NCBI GenBank assembly: GCA_003527555.1
Contig: DPWT01000108.1
Span: forward strand, 1 to 29,253
Direction of reading: 5' to 3'
Source: Verrucomicrobiales bacterium
GTDB taxonomy: Bacteria; Verrucomicrobiota; Verrucomicrobiia; Verrucomicrobiales; Akkermansiaceae
DNA length: 29,253 nt
Shown piece after piece: positions 8,944 to 17,582 of this stretch. Position 1 is the stretch's first letter; every line of letters begins with the position of its first letter. Below the pieces are notes generated by a model. That model had not been told where the DNA came from. It saw only the letters and a list, made by a program, of their open reading frames with translations, and did not search any database. The translations under genes were made by a program, and so were the position numbers.

Positions 8944-10374
8944 TTAGCTGAGGATGTTCTGCACGATATGTCCATGTACATCGGTGAGACGGAAATGGCG
9001 GCCTTGGTATTTGTATGTAAGCTGCTCGTGATTGATACCAAGTAGATGAATCATGGTGGCGTGAAAGTCGTGGATATGAACGCCGTCTTTGACGACGTTG
9101 TAACCATAGTCATCATTTTCTCCGTGGGTAACGCCTGGTTTGATACCACCGCCCGCCATCCAGATAGAGAAGCAGCGCGGGTGGTGATCGCGACCAAAAT
9201 TATTGCCGAGTGGACCCTGACTGTAGTTGGTGCGGCCAAATTCTCCTCCCCAGATGACGAGGGTATCATCGAGCATTCCGCGAGCCTTAAGATCGGTGAC
9301 GAGTGCTGCGGACGCCTGATCGGTTTCTCGGCACTGGACTCCAAGTTTTTTCACAAGGCTACCGTGTTGATCCCAGCCTTGGTGGTAGAGCTGGATGAAC
9401 TTCACGCCGCGTTCGGCGAGTCGGCGAGCCATCAGGCAGTTAGCGGCATAAGTGCCGGGGGTTTTGGCGTCTTTTCCGTAGAGCTCGTAAGTAGTTTCTG
9501 ATTCATTGCTAAAGTCGGTGACTTCCGGGACAGAAGTCTGCATCCGAAATGCCATTTCATACTGTGCGATGCGTGTTTCCAGTGCGGGGTCGGATGTTTT
9601 AGCGAGTTGTTTGTGGTGCAGTGCCTGCAGCGCATCGAGCGCCTGTCGGCGTGTGCTTGCACTAACACCATTGGGGCGATTCAGGTATAGCACAGCATTT
9701 TTATCTGGGCGGAAACGCACGCCGTCATGTTTGCCCGGAAGAAACCCACTGCCCCAGAGGCGTGATACCAGAGGCTGGCCACCTTTGTTTTTGGTATTCA
9801 TCACCACGAACGATGGAAGATCCTCGTTATCCGATCCGAGGCCGTAAGAAAGCCACGAGCCGATGCTGGGCCTACCGGCAATTTGTGAACCCGTCTGCAT
9901 CATAGTGATCCCGGGGCCGTGGTTGATTGCCTCCGTGTGCATGGATTTGATGACACATATGTCATCGGCAATCTTCGCAATATGCGGCAGTTGGTCACTT
10001 ATCCATGTGCCTGATTCACCGTGTTGTTTGAATTCAAAAGGTGAGCCGACCAGCGGCAAGGTAGCCTGATTACCAGACATTCCAGTGAGGCGCTGACCCT
10101 TACGCACGCTGTCTGGGAGCTCTTTACCGTGCTCTTTAATCAGTCGAGGTTTGTGATCAAAAAGATCAACCTGTGAAGGGCCACCGGATTGGAAAAGGAA
10201 GATCACACGTTTTGCCTTGGGCGCGAATTGCGGGGAGTCGAGAATGCCCTGCGCAATCGCCTCCGGACTGAGGGCATTGGAGAGTGCTAGACCACCCATG
10301 CCCATACCGAGGCTGTTTAGAAAATGGCGACGGCTCATGCCGATGGGGGAATCGTATCCGGTGCAGTGGTTCAT
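8944..10374 (-). CDS. DUF1501 family Tat-exported protein
   Basis: A protein of 476 residues. The twin-arginine signal S-R-R-H-F-L (residues 14-19) is followed by a hydrophobic Gly/Ala/Leu stretch and an A-Q-G region, so it should be exported folded through the Tat system. The body matches DUF1501, which belongs to the alkaline-phosphatase/sulfatase-like superfamily: FLFQSGGPSQVDLFDHKP early, VIWGGEFGRT, RDHHPRCFSIWMAGGG and HGENDDYGYNV late. The reaction of DUF1501 proteins is not established. The chosen ATG (10372-10374) overlaps the stop of the upstream gene as ATGA, implying coupled translation; an ATG five codons earlier (10389) is an alternative. Such proteins usually pair with a DUF1549/DUF1553 protein, as here. 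Confidence 0.92.
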   Translation of the reverse strand: MNHCTGYDSPIGMSRRHFLNSLGMGMGGLALSNALSPEAIAQGILDSPQFAPKAKRVIFLFQSGGPSQVDLFDHKPRLIKEHGKELPDSVRKGQRLTGMSGNQATLPLVGSPFEFKQHGESGTWISDQLPHIAKIADDICVIKSMHTEAINHGPGITMMQTGSQIAGRPSIGSWLSYGLGSDNEDLPSFVVMNTKNKGGQPLVSRLWGSGFLPGKHDGVRFRPDKNAVLYLNRPNGVSASTRRQALDALQALHHKQLAKTSDPALETRIAQYEMAFRMQTSVPEVTDFSNESETTYELYGKDAKTPGTYAANCLMARRLAERGVKFIQLYHQGWDQHGSLVKKLGVQCRETDQASAALVTDLKARGMLDDTLVIWGGEFGRTNYSQGPLGNNFGRDHHPRCFSIWMAGGGIKPGVTHGENDDYGYNVVKDGVHIHDFHATMIHLLGINHEQLTYKYQGRHFRLTDVHGHIVQNILS

Positions 10375-13300
10375 CGTTTCAGCAGACATTCGTCGAGGTT
10401 GAAGATCGTGTTCACCAGGATGGTGGCTGCGGCCTGGTGGGCGTCATCGATCTGATTTGATTTTGGTGTGGCTCCTACATTAAGAAGTGCGTTGGCTTGG
10501 GCTGGGTTTTTCTGGAAATAGGCAAGTTGGTCACGGTAGAGCTTGAGGAAAATTTCCTTTTCGGAGCTGTCCGGTACACGGCTTGTGAGTGTGCGGAATA
10601 GGGTTTCGACCATTGCTGGCTCCTGTTCTTGTTTAGGAAACTCAGTAAGTATTTTAACTCCTAATACCCGGTGTGTCTCGACGAATTCCGGGCCATTGAG
10701 TAGAACAAGTGCTTGCAGCGGTGATGCGGTGACATCGCGAGAGACGCGACACACAGCACGCTTCGATGCGTTGAACGTGGTCATTACAGGGGCAGGTGAA
10801 GTGATCTGCCACCAGGTGTAGAGACTGCGACGGTAGAGGCCGTTTTTCATATCCGGCTTCATCGGTTTGAGGCCATGGGCAACCTCGTAGGGACGGACTG
10901 AGGCACCCCCGACTTTATTGTCTAACAATCCGCTGGTGGCGAGTGCCTGGTCGCGGATCATCTCTGCACTTAAACGAGATGCGTTGCCGCGCGATAGATA
11001 GATATTCTTTGGGTCTTTCTCACGCATTGCTGGTGTGGTGACCGTGCTTTGACGATAAGTGGCTGAGAGCACCATGCGCTTGAGTAGTTTACGAACATCC
11101 CAGCCGCTATTCATGAAGTCTCTGGAGAGCCAATCGAGTAGCGCTGCGTGAGTGGGTCTATCACCCTGGCTGCCAAAGTCTTCTGGTGTGGCGACGATGC
11201 CACGTGAGAAGATCATTTGCCAGTAGCGGTTCACTGTGACCCGCGAGGTCAGCGGGTGGTTGTCAGATAGCAGCCACTTGGCGAGTCCGAGTCGGTCTTT
11301 TTTCAATCCTTCGGGGAAGGGGGGGAGTGCGTCTGGTGTGCCTGCAAAAACTTCTTCATCGCGAGCGTCGTAGGCACCACGATTAAGTAGGTAGGTTTTC
11401 TTTGGCTTGGGCATTTCTTTCATCACCATGATCTCGGTGACTTTGTCGTAGGTATTATAGCGTGCTGCGCGGGCGGTCTGTAATTCCTTCAGCGTGGTTT
11501 CATATGCCGGGGAATGATTCTGTAGGTAGTATTCGAAGAGCTGCTCTTTTTCGGATTCTGTTAGTGAGGCAGGTGATTTGGCGATAAGTGTATCTAGTGA
11601 TTTTTTATTCCACATTTGCTTGGCCTCTATCGAGCTAAGCGCGCGGGAGAAAACCATGAAGTCGTCGAGCTGCCCGTTCTTGAATCCTTTATCGCGAGAA
11701 CGTTGTCCAATAAAGAGACTCTTGCCGCTGCCACTGCCAAGAATTCCTTTTGTTAGCTGGTCTCGTATAATTTCGCCGGAGTCACGTAATCCATTGATGT
11801 AAATATTGAGTCCTGAAACACGGCTAGAACCATTGTAGGTGATGGTGACATGTGTCCACTTCTTGACAGGCAGAGGTTGAGATGTTTTGAGACGCAATGC
11901 ATTGCCGGGCCAGAAGTGAATCCACGCGGCACTGAGTTTTCCATCTTCAATCAGAAGTTCGTATCCTCTACTTGCCGAGTCTGTCCATGCTCTGGATTGG
12001 TGGAAAATAACCGCCCGCTCATGGTGTTCATCAGGTTTGATCCAGAATGAGAATGAAATGGGCACCTCACGGTTCACTTTGGGCACTCCTCCAACTGTTA
12101 TGGCATGATCGCCGGTGAGCTTGACTGCGTTTCCGTCGACTCCTTTAGGCACAATTTTGTTGGCGGCATTGGTGGGTGATGGTGCTTTAGGGTTTGCGCT
12201 GTTAGGAAGCTTGTTTGCTTCGGCTGAATTAAACGTTAGGTGAGTGAGGATTCCCTTCCATGCTTGATGCGTTGGGCGGTCGGCTAGCCATGCCTCGAAT
12301 GCTTGTCGCTCGGACTGTCTAGTGGCGGCTGCATTGCTCTCTGCTTTTTTAAGAGCCGCGTCTTTGCTTGCTATGTCTTGTTGTTGAGCTTCGGTGGTCA
12401 GTGGCAGCACTGGCGGTGGGGGTGCTGCCGAATCGTAATAAGGATAAAGTCCAGCTTCATCGATGTTGGCAAAGAATGCCGACATCTCATAGTAGGATTT
12501 CATCGGCAGAGGATCGTATTTATGGTCGTGGCAGCGGCAACACTCCATAGTGAGCCCTAGGAAAGCAGTGCCGAAGGTGTGAAGGCGATCTGCCACATAC
12601 TCAACACGAAACTCTTCCGGAACACTGCCACCTTCAGTTTTTTGTGAGTGCAAGCGGTTGAACGTGGTTGCTTGAATTTGTTCACGGGTCGGATTGGGGA
12701 GAAGGTCCCCAGCAAGCTGCCATGTCATGAACTCGCTATAGCTCTGGTTTTTTCGGAATGAGCCGATCACCCAATCACGCCATGGCCAAACGAAACGTGC
12801 TCTGTCAGTCTGGTAACCAAAGCTATCGGCATAGCGTGCCACGTCCATCCACTCGTTGGTCATGCGTTCGGCGTAAGCATCCGTTTTAAATAGTCGGTCG
12901 ACTGCTTTTTCGTAGGCAGTGGCGGTTTTGTCGGCGAGAAAGGCATTCAGCTCAGCAACAGTCGGGGGTAGTCCGGTCAGATCGAATGTCACGCGGCGCA
13001 GCCATTTCTCCTTGCTGATTTCCCCGGCGGGTTTCAACCCGTGCTTGGCAAATTTTGCGTGGACGAACTGATCGATCTCGTTACGTGCCCATGGAGTTAT
13101 TTCTGGAACGGAAATCTCCTTCGGCACGGGAATGTATGCCCAGTGCTCGGTGTATTCGGCGCCCTGCACGATCCAGGCATCGATGATTGCTTTTTCCTCC
13201 TTACTTAATGTGCGATTCGAGTCTGCAGGAGGCATCATGTCCTCTCCTGTCGCGTGGATTCGCTCGTGCACGCTGCTTTTTTCCAAACTTCCTGCGACGA

Positions 13301-13595
13301 TTCCCCAGCCGCCATCTTTCAGTGCCTGTTTGGCGTGTTTCTCGGTATCGAGTCGGAAATCCGATTTCTGGTTATCCGCATCTGGGCCGTGGCAGTGAAA
13401 ACATTTGTCCGAGAGAATGGGCATGACCTCATCATTAAAACTTACTTTTCGATGATTTGATGTTGTGGAGGTATCATTTGGGGGGGTGTGTTCAAGAGAG
13501 TTTGACGTTTCTTTGACACAACAATTGAGTGTAGCCGATGTGATCAAGCCCAGTATGACATGTGACAACTTGTTGATGTGAGTAGCGGAATTCAT
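10371..13595 (-). CDS. Planctomycete-type cytochrome c / DUF1549-DUF1553 protein with LamG domain
   Basis: A 1074-residue exported protein. The domains I can place are: a hydrophobic N-terminal signal (about 9-26, possibly a lipoprotein signal though the residues before Cys25 fit a lipobox poorly); a PSCyt1 haem domain with C-F-H-C-H at 65-69; DUF1549 (PSCyt2) from about 165 to 375 with C-C-R-C-H at 352-356; an alanine- and charge-rich, coiled-coil-like link near 390-430; a LamG/concanavalin-like domain at about 455-650; and DUF1553 (PSD1) at about 775-1040. The CxxCH motifs suggest covalent haem and periplasmic electron transfer, but the substrate is unknown. It is co-transcribed and overlapping with the DUF1501 gene. 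In Planctomycetes and Verrucomicrobia such pairs occur in many copies, often near polysaccharide-degradation genes, but no sulfatase is seen here. Confidence 0.92.
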   Translation of the reverse strand: MNSATHINKLSHVILGLITSATLNCCVKETSNSLEHTPPNDTSTTSNHRKVSFNDEVMPILSDKCFHCHGPDADNQKSDFRLDTEKHAKQALKDGGWGIVAGSLEKSSVHERIHATGEDMMPPADSNRTLSKEEKAIIDAWIVQGAEYTEHWAYIPVPKEISVPEITPWARNEIDQFVHAKFAKHGLKPAGEISKEKWLRRVTFDLTGLPPTVAELNAFLADKTATAYEKAVDRLFKTDAYAERMTNEWMDVARYADSFGYQTDRARFVWPWRDWVIGSFRKNQSYSEFMTWQLAGDLLPNPTREQIQATTFNRLHSQKTEGGSVPEEFRVEYVADRLHTFGTAFLGLTMECCRCHDHKYDPLPMKSYYEMSAFFANIDEAGLYPYYDSAAPPPPVLPLTTEAQQQDIASKDAALKKAESNAAATRQSERQAFEAWLADRPTHQAWKGILTHLTFNSAEANKLPNSANPKAPSPTNAANKIVPKGVDGNAVKLTGDHAITVGGVPKVNREVPISFSFWIKPDEHHERAVIFHQSRAWTDSASRGYELLIEDGKLSAAWIHFWPGNALRLKTSQPLPVKKWTHVTITYNGSSRVSGLNIYINGLRDSGEIIRDQLTKGILGSGSGKSLFIGQRSRDKGFKNGQLDDFMVFSRALSSIEAKQMWNKKSLDTLIAKSPASLTESEKEQLFEYYLQNHSPAYETTLKELQTARAARYNTYDKVTEIMVMKEMPKPKKTYLLNRGAYDARDEEVFAGTPDALPPFPEGLKKDRLGLAKWLLSDNHPLTSRVTVNRYWQMIFSRGIVATPEDFGSQGDRPTHAALLDWLSRDFMNSGWDVRKLLKRMVLSATYRQSTVTTPAMREKDPKNIYLSRGNASRLSAEMIRDQALATSGLLDNKVGGASVRPYEVAHGLKPMKPDMKNGLYRRSLYTWWQITSPAPVMTTFNASKRAVCRVSRDVTASPLQALVLLNGPEFVETHRVLGVKILTEFPKQEQEPAMVETLFRTLTSRVPDSSEKEIFLKLYRDQLAYFQKNPAQANALLNVGATPKSNQIDDAHQAAATILVNTIFNLDECLLKR

Positions 13596-13692
13596 CAGTG
13601 AAATTACAAAAGCAATATTTCCCCTGTTGTATACAGCGGTTTAGCGAATGACTCTTACATAAAAATTAGGTAATAGGTAGCATTGCTTTGAT

Positions 13693-14364
13693 TTAACACC
13701 ATTGTAAAATACGCATTTTTTGAGTGCGGGTGACATTCATCACAATGGTGCTAAAAAAAATACTCAAAGCAACCTCGACTGGGAGTTTAATTAGTTTGAG
13801 TTTGTTCGCCATTACATAGTTTTCCCGACTATCAGCATTGTTCGTCGACCATACGACGACTAAAGTAATTATGTTGAAAAGAAGCCACATGGTCCACCAT
13901 AGTGGAAGGGTTTTTTCCAAACTGTGGTCGTTGCCGTAACTTGTGCGACGAATATCTTTCATTGCCATATATGGCTTCCATAAATTTAACACAGGAATGA
14001 AATAATGGACCACCGACCATACTGGGGTGATTTTCATGTGAGGAGCGTCTAGTAGCCATGCATTTTTGCAGACGCGATTGATCCAAGCGCATGAAACAAT
14101 TGCTATGGCAAAGTAGACCGACTGTTGCCCGATAGATACTAATATAGTGATCTGATCTAGCTTTGTGATATAGTTAGACAGCGCATTTCCATAGGATTTC
14201 TCGCTGTATAGTTGAAGGTAGCTGAGGAAACCGCTTGAAAACACCGTTAGGAATACATTCGATACAAGTAGGGTGACTAGCATCACCATTAACTTATGAT
14301 TGTTGCGAAATAATCCATATGGCCCATGAACCACTGAGATCGGTGCTTGCTCAGTGTGATTCAT
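13693..14364 (-). CDS. DUF4328-like membrane protein
   Basis: A 223-residue membrane protein. Hydrophobic segments lie at about 26-48, 72-97, 117-127, 153-173 and 193-211. The centre carries W-S-V-V-H-Y-F-I-P-V-L-N-L-W-K-P (about 116-131) followed by A-M-K-D-I, then L-W-W-T-M-W-L. This matches the pattern I recall for DUF4328 proteins, a membrane family of unknown function. It lies 97 nt upstream of the DUF1549/DUF1553 gene on the same strand and 61 nt downstream of lysC. Its composition is more AT-rich than the flanking genes, and it looks independent of both neighbours. Family membership is by motif resemblance only. Confidence 0.72.
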   Translation of the reverse strand: MNHTEQAPISVVHGPYGLFRNNHKLMVMLVTLLVSNVFLTVFSSGFLSYLQLYSEKSYGNALSNYITKLDQITILVSIGQQSVYFAIAIVSCAWINRVCKNAWLLDAPHMKITPVWSVVHYFIPVLNLWKPYMAMKDIRRTSYGNDHSLEKTLPLWWTMWLLFNIITLVVVWSTNNADSRENYVMANKLKLIKLPVEVALSIFFSTIVMNVTRTQKMRILQWC

Positions 14365-14425
14365 CTTGCAGGTTGGCGGCTTGTTTGGTTTTTCCTCACG
14401 TGCGCCATGTCGGTATCCTTAATTT

Positions 14426-15655
14426 TCAGGTGGATGGTTTTTTGTCCAGATGAAATGCCTCATGTACAACCCTAGCGGCATCTTCGATTTTCGTCTCATT
14501 GACTGTGACGGCAATCTTAATCTCGGACGTTGAGATCATGCCAATATTGATCTCTGCATTGCCGAGGGCTTGGAACATCTTGGCCGCCACGCCCGAGTGC
14601 GAGCGCATTCCTATACCTACCGTGCTCAGTTTGGCGAGACCGGCTTCGGTCTCGATCTGGGCATTATCGGATATTTCTCCTATCACAGGTTTGAGTGCTG
14701 CTTGGGCACGACCTAGATCATTGGTGTGCATGGTGAATGAGTGGCGAGCCATACCATTACTGGCAATATTGGAGACGATCATATCCAAGTTTACTTCGGC
14801 ATCGGCAAGACATCCGAGAATTCTTCCCGAATTACCGGGTAGATCTGGGATTTCGGTGATAGTGACGCGGGCTTGGGAGCGCTCGATTGAGACTCCTCGG
14901 ATGACTACTGCTTCCATGGTGGGATGTTCTTCGGTGACTATAGTTCCTGGGTTATCGTTTAGGCTTGAGCAAACTTCAAAGACAACACCATATTTTTTGG
15001 CAAATTCAACAGAGCGTGATTGCATGACCTTGCTGCCGGAGGATGCCATTTCCAACATTTCATCGTAGGAGATTTTCGGTAGCTTGCGTGCGTTTTGAAC
15101 CACGCGTGGGTCGCAGGTGTAGACGCCATCGACGTCGGTAAGGATTTGGCAAAGGTCAGCCTTTAATGAGGCGGCGACTGCGATTGCTGTGAGGTCGGAG
15201 CCGCCACGCCCGAGCGTATGAATAAGTCCATCATGGGTAATGCCTTGGAAGCCAGCGACAATGATAACTTTTCCTTGATCAAGCCAGTTACGCATCATGG
15301 TGGAGTCAATCTCGTCGATTCGTCCACGTGTGTGGCTACCAGTTGTTTTGATGCCTGCCTGACGGCCTGTGGCGGACACGGCATCCACCCCCATACTTTG
15401 TAATGCCATCGAGACGAGTGCAATCGACTGTTGTTCCCCGCTTGATAAAAGCACGTCGAGCTCACGCTCCGGTGGGGCGGCATTTAGATTGTTTGCCATG
15501 CCGATGAGTTTATCGGTGACACCACCCATCGCGGAAACCACAGCAACAACGTCATTACCTTCGTCCCGAAGCTTTTTGATTCGGGTGGCGACGTTGCGAA
15601 TGCGGTCGAGGCTGCCGACGGATGAGCCGCCGTATTTTTGGACAATCAAAGCCAT
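14426..15655 (-). CDS. lysC: Aspartate kinase
   Basis: Phosphorylates L-aspartate, the first step towards lysine/diaminopimelate, threonine and methionine. It has 409 residues. The kinase domain begins with the nucleotide-binding K-Y-G-G-S-S (7-12) and includes V-V-S-A-M-G-G-V-T-D, GRGGSDLTA and the TDVDGVYTCDPR region. Two C-terminal ACT domains (about 265-325 and 345-405) indicate feedback control by an amino acid, most likely lysine and/or threonine. Length and layout match the monofunctional, Bacillus-like type; no homoserine dehydrogenase domain is fused. It diverges from korA-korB-metY across a 131-nt gap. Its product feeds diaminopimelate for the MurE reaction and homoserine for MetY. 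Confidence 0.96.
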   Translation of the reverse strand: MALIVQKYGGSSVGSLDRIRNVATRIKKLRDEGNDVVAVVSAMGGVTDKLIGMANNLNAAPPERELDVLLSSGEQQSIALVSMALQSMGVDAVSATGRQAGIKTTGSHTRGRIDEIDSTMMRNWLDQGKVIIVAGFQGITHDGLIHTLGRGGSDLTAIAVAASLKADLCQILTDVDGVYTCDPRVVQNARKLPKISYDEMLEMASSGSKVMQSRSVEFAKKYGVVFEVCSSLNDNPGTIVTEEHPTMEAVVIRGVSIERSQARVTITEIPDLPGNSGRILGCLADAEVNLDMIVSNIASNGMARHSFTMHTNDLGRAQAALKPVIGEISDNAQIETEAGLAKLSTVGIGMRSHSGVAAKMFQALGNAEINIGMISTSEIKIAVTVNETKIEDAARVVHEAFHLDKKPST

Positions 15656-15786
15656 GCGGCTCGGAGCATAGTTATCATCTCAGCTGGGTCAAGCTTGGTG
15701 AATGGCAGCTGTAGAATATGATCTCTTTTCTTTTCTTTGCTATTCTTTTTTCTCATGATAATAGGGCATCCTTTGAAATCGCATCT
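15656..15786. other. Divergent intergenic region between lysC and korA
   Basis: These 131 bases separate two divergent transcription units and so must hold both promoters. The centre (about 15719-15765) is pyrimidine-rich with runs of T. I could not identify a convincing -35/-10 pair, operator or riboswitch. An in-frame ATG at 15718 would extend korA by 23 residues with a hydrophobic leader, which makes no sense for a cytoplasmic enzyme, so I treat this stretch as non-coding. Confidence 0.4.
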
Positions 15787-17562
15787 ATGAGCCAGCCTAC
15801 CGCTTTACCCGTCTCGGACAGCTTAAAAAATGCTGTCATTCGCCTTGCAGGATACTCTCAAGACGGGATCCAGTCCATTGGCGCATTTCTCGCCCAATTG
15901 GCAGGATCGACAGCGCAGGATGTAATGACCTACATGACGATCCCGTCGACAATTTCCGGCGGTCCATCAATCTTCCAAGTGCACCTTGGGTCTGGAAAAG
16001 TGCTACATCCGGGCGACGAGGCAGATACCCTAGTGGCTTTCTATCAAGACTCATATCAAAATCACCTTAGTTCTCTGAGAGATGGGGGGATTTGTTTTTA
16101 TGATTCTGACAAGGTGGAGGAGATCACAGAGGAGCGAGGCATCATTCATATTGGTGTGCCATTCACATCGGCAACCATCGAAGCTATCGGAGGTACTGCC
16201 AAGGACCGCGGAAAAAATATTTTTGTCCTCGGTATGTTGTGTGCGGTATACAAGCTCGATCGTGAGAAAATCACACATATCATTAGCAAGAAATTTGGAG
16301 GCAAATCCGAGGATATCCTGCGCAATGCGATGCTTGCATTTGACGCGGGATATTTGTGGCCCGTGCATGATATTGATCACATGCCAATGGCGCCTGGTGA
16401 AAATGCTGAAGAAAAACGACTTTCAACGGATGGTAATACTATGCTCGCCATGGGTTTGATTGCTGGAGGTTGCCGTTACGGAGCAGGTTATCCTATTACG
16501 CCATGGACGACGATCATGGAGCAGCTTCGCTCGGAATTTCCCAAATACGGGGGGATGTTCATTCAATGTGAGGATGAGCTGGCGGCTGTCTCATTAGCGA
16601 TTGGCGCTGCCTATGCGGGACATCTTGCCATCACAGGATCATCTGGTCCTGGACTTGCGCTGAAGGCAGAGGCTATAGGTTATGCATCGATGGCTGAGCT
16701 ACCACTTATCGTCGTTAATATTCAGCGAGGTGGTCCGTCTACCGGAATGCCCACCTCCGTGGAGCAATCTGATCTAATGCAAGCGATTTACGGATCTCAT
16801 GGCGATGCCCCCCGCGTTGTATTAGCGCCTCGGAATGTTGAGGATTGCTTCTACACAGCGGTCGAGGCGTGCAGAATTGCCCGCAAGTATTCAACTCCTG
16901 TTGTGATTCTATCTGATCAGGCGATTGCGACACGTATTGAGGCCTTTCCTGAGCCTGATCTCGAGAAACATTGGGATGATGTTGATCTTGGTCTCGACGA
17001 GCGGGGTGTCGATTTCAAGCCCTATCCAATTGATCAGCTGACACGCCATTCGCCTCCGGGGTCACGCTCAACGGAGGGTAAGTATCCAGTTGTCACTGGG
17101 CTAGAGCACGACGAGTGGGGGCACCCCTCGGGCAATCCTGAAAATCATGCTGCTATGACGGCTAAGCGACGTAATAAGTTGGTGAATCTGGCAGATTCGT
17201 TGCCTAGGCCAGAGATATTCGGGGATGATACGGGTGATATTCTGATTGTTGGTTGGGGTTCGACTTATGGTCCCATACGTGAGGCTACGGGTAAACTGCG
17301 TGATGCTGGCCACAAAGTGGGAGCACTGCATATTCGGCATATACATCCATTGCGTGTTGACCTAGGAGAGCTTTTTGAGAACTTCTCGCATGTGCTCGTG
17401 CCCGAGATGAATGACTCTGGTGTTTACGGGATCGGCCAGCTAGCAACGCTTCTCCGAGCCGTGACATGTGATCCAAAAATCAAGTCGATCAACAAGACTA
17501 TGGGTATTACTTTTCGTGTGCAAGAGATCGTCGATGCCGCTACTTATGCTCTCAAGTCGTAA
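15787..17562 (+). CDS. korA: 2-oxoacid:ferredoxin oxidoreductase, fused gamma-alpha subunit
   Basis: Large subunit of a coenzyme A-acylating 2-oxoacid:ferredoxin oxidoreductase, most likely acting on 2-oxoglutarate to give succinyl-CoA, CO2 and reduced ferredoxin. It has 591 residues from ATG 15787. The gamma domain spans about 13-195, and the alpha (pyrimidine-binding) domain begins at about 212 with GGCRYGAGYPITPWT at about 227-241. GSSGPGLALK and GGPSTGMPT follow. The gamma-alpha fusion resembles the two-subunit KorAB type found in Mycobacterium and many aerobes. A 23-residue longer start (15718) is rejected because the added leader looks like a signal peptide. korB follows 20 nt later. 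Substrate choice between 2-oxoglutarate and other 2-oxoacids cannot be settled from the sequence. Confidence 0.9.
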   Translation: MSQPTALPVSDSLKNAVIRLAGYSQDGIQSIGAFLAQLAGSTAQDVMTYMTIPSTISGGPSIFQVHLGSGKVLHPGDEADTLVAFYQDSYQNHLSSLRDGGICFYDSDKVEEITEERGIIHIGVPFTSATIEAIGGTAKDRGKNIFVLGMLCAVYKLDREKITHIISKKFGGKSEDILRNAMLAFDAGYLWPVHDIDHMPMAPGENAEEKRLSTDGNTMLAMGLIAGGCRYGAGYPITPWTTIMEQLRSEFPKYGGMFIQCEDELAAVSLAIGAAYAGHLAITGSSGPGLALKAEAIGYASMAELPLIVVNIQRGGPSTGMPTSVEQSDLMQAIYGSHGDAPRVVLAPRNVEDCFYTAVEACRIARKYSTPVVILSDQAIATRIEAFPEPDLEKHWDDVDLGLDERGVDFKPYPIDQLTRHSPPGSRSTEGKYPVVTGLEHDEWGHPSGNPENHAAMTAKRRNKLVNLADSLPRPEIFGDDTGDILIVGWGSTYGPIREATGKLRDAGHKVGALHIRHIHPLRVDLGELFENFSHVLVPEMNDSGVYGIGQLATLLRAVTCDPKIKSINKTMGITFRVQEIVDAATYALKS

Positions 17563-17582
17563 CCCGTAATTTTTTATCTTTA

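Noticed and set aside
9046..9501. 151-codon + strand frame inside the DUF1501 gene
   Set aside because: It is antisense to conserved DUF1501 coding sequence and has no start signal or family resemblance.
13518..13595. Lipoprotein signal on the DUF1549/DUF1553 protein
   Set aside because: The residues before Cys25 (T-L-N) do not match the lipobox well, so I call only an export signal.
13609..13689. Inverted 8-bp words AAAGCAAT / ATTGCTTT either side of the gap upstream of the haem-protein gene
   Set aside because: The arms are 65 nt apart and such matches are expected by chance in AT-rich DNA.
14499..15068. 189-codon open frame on the + strand inside lysC
   Set aside because: It is antisense to a clearly conserved aspartate kinase and reads as a low-complexity shadow with no recognisable motif.
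15718..15786. Upstream extension of korA with a hydrophobic leader
   Set aside because: A signal-like leader is not expected on a cytoplasmic ferredoxin oxidoreductase; the ATG at 15787 gives the expected N-terminus.
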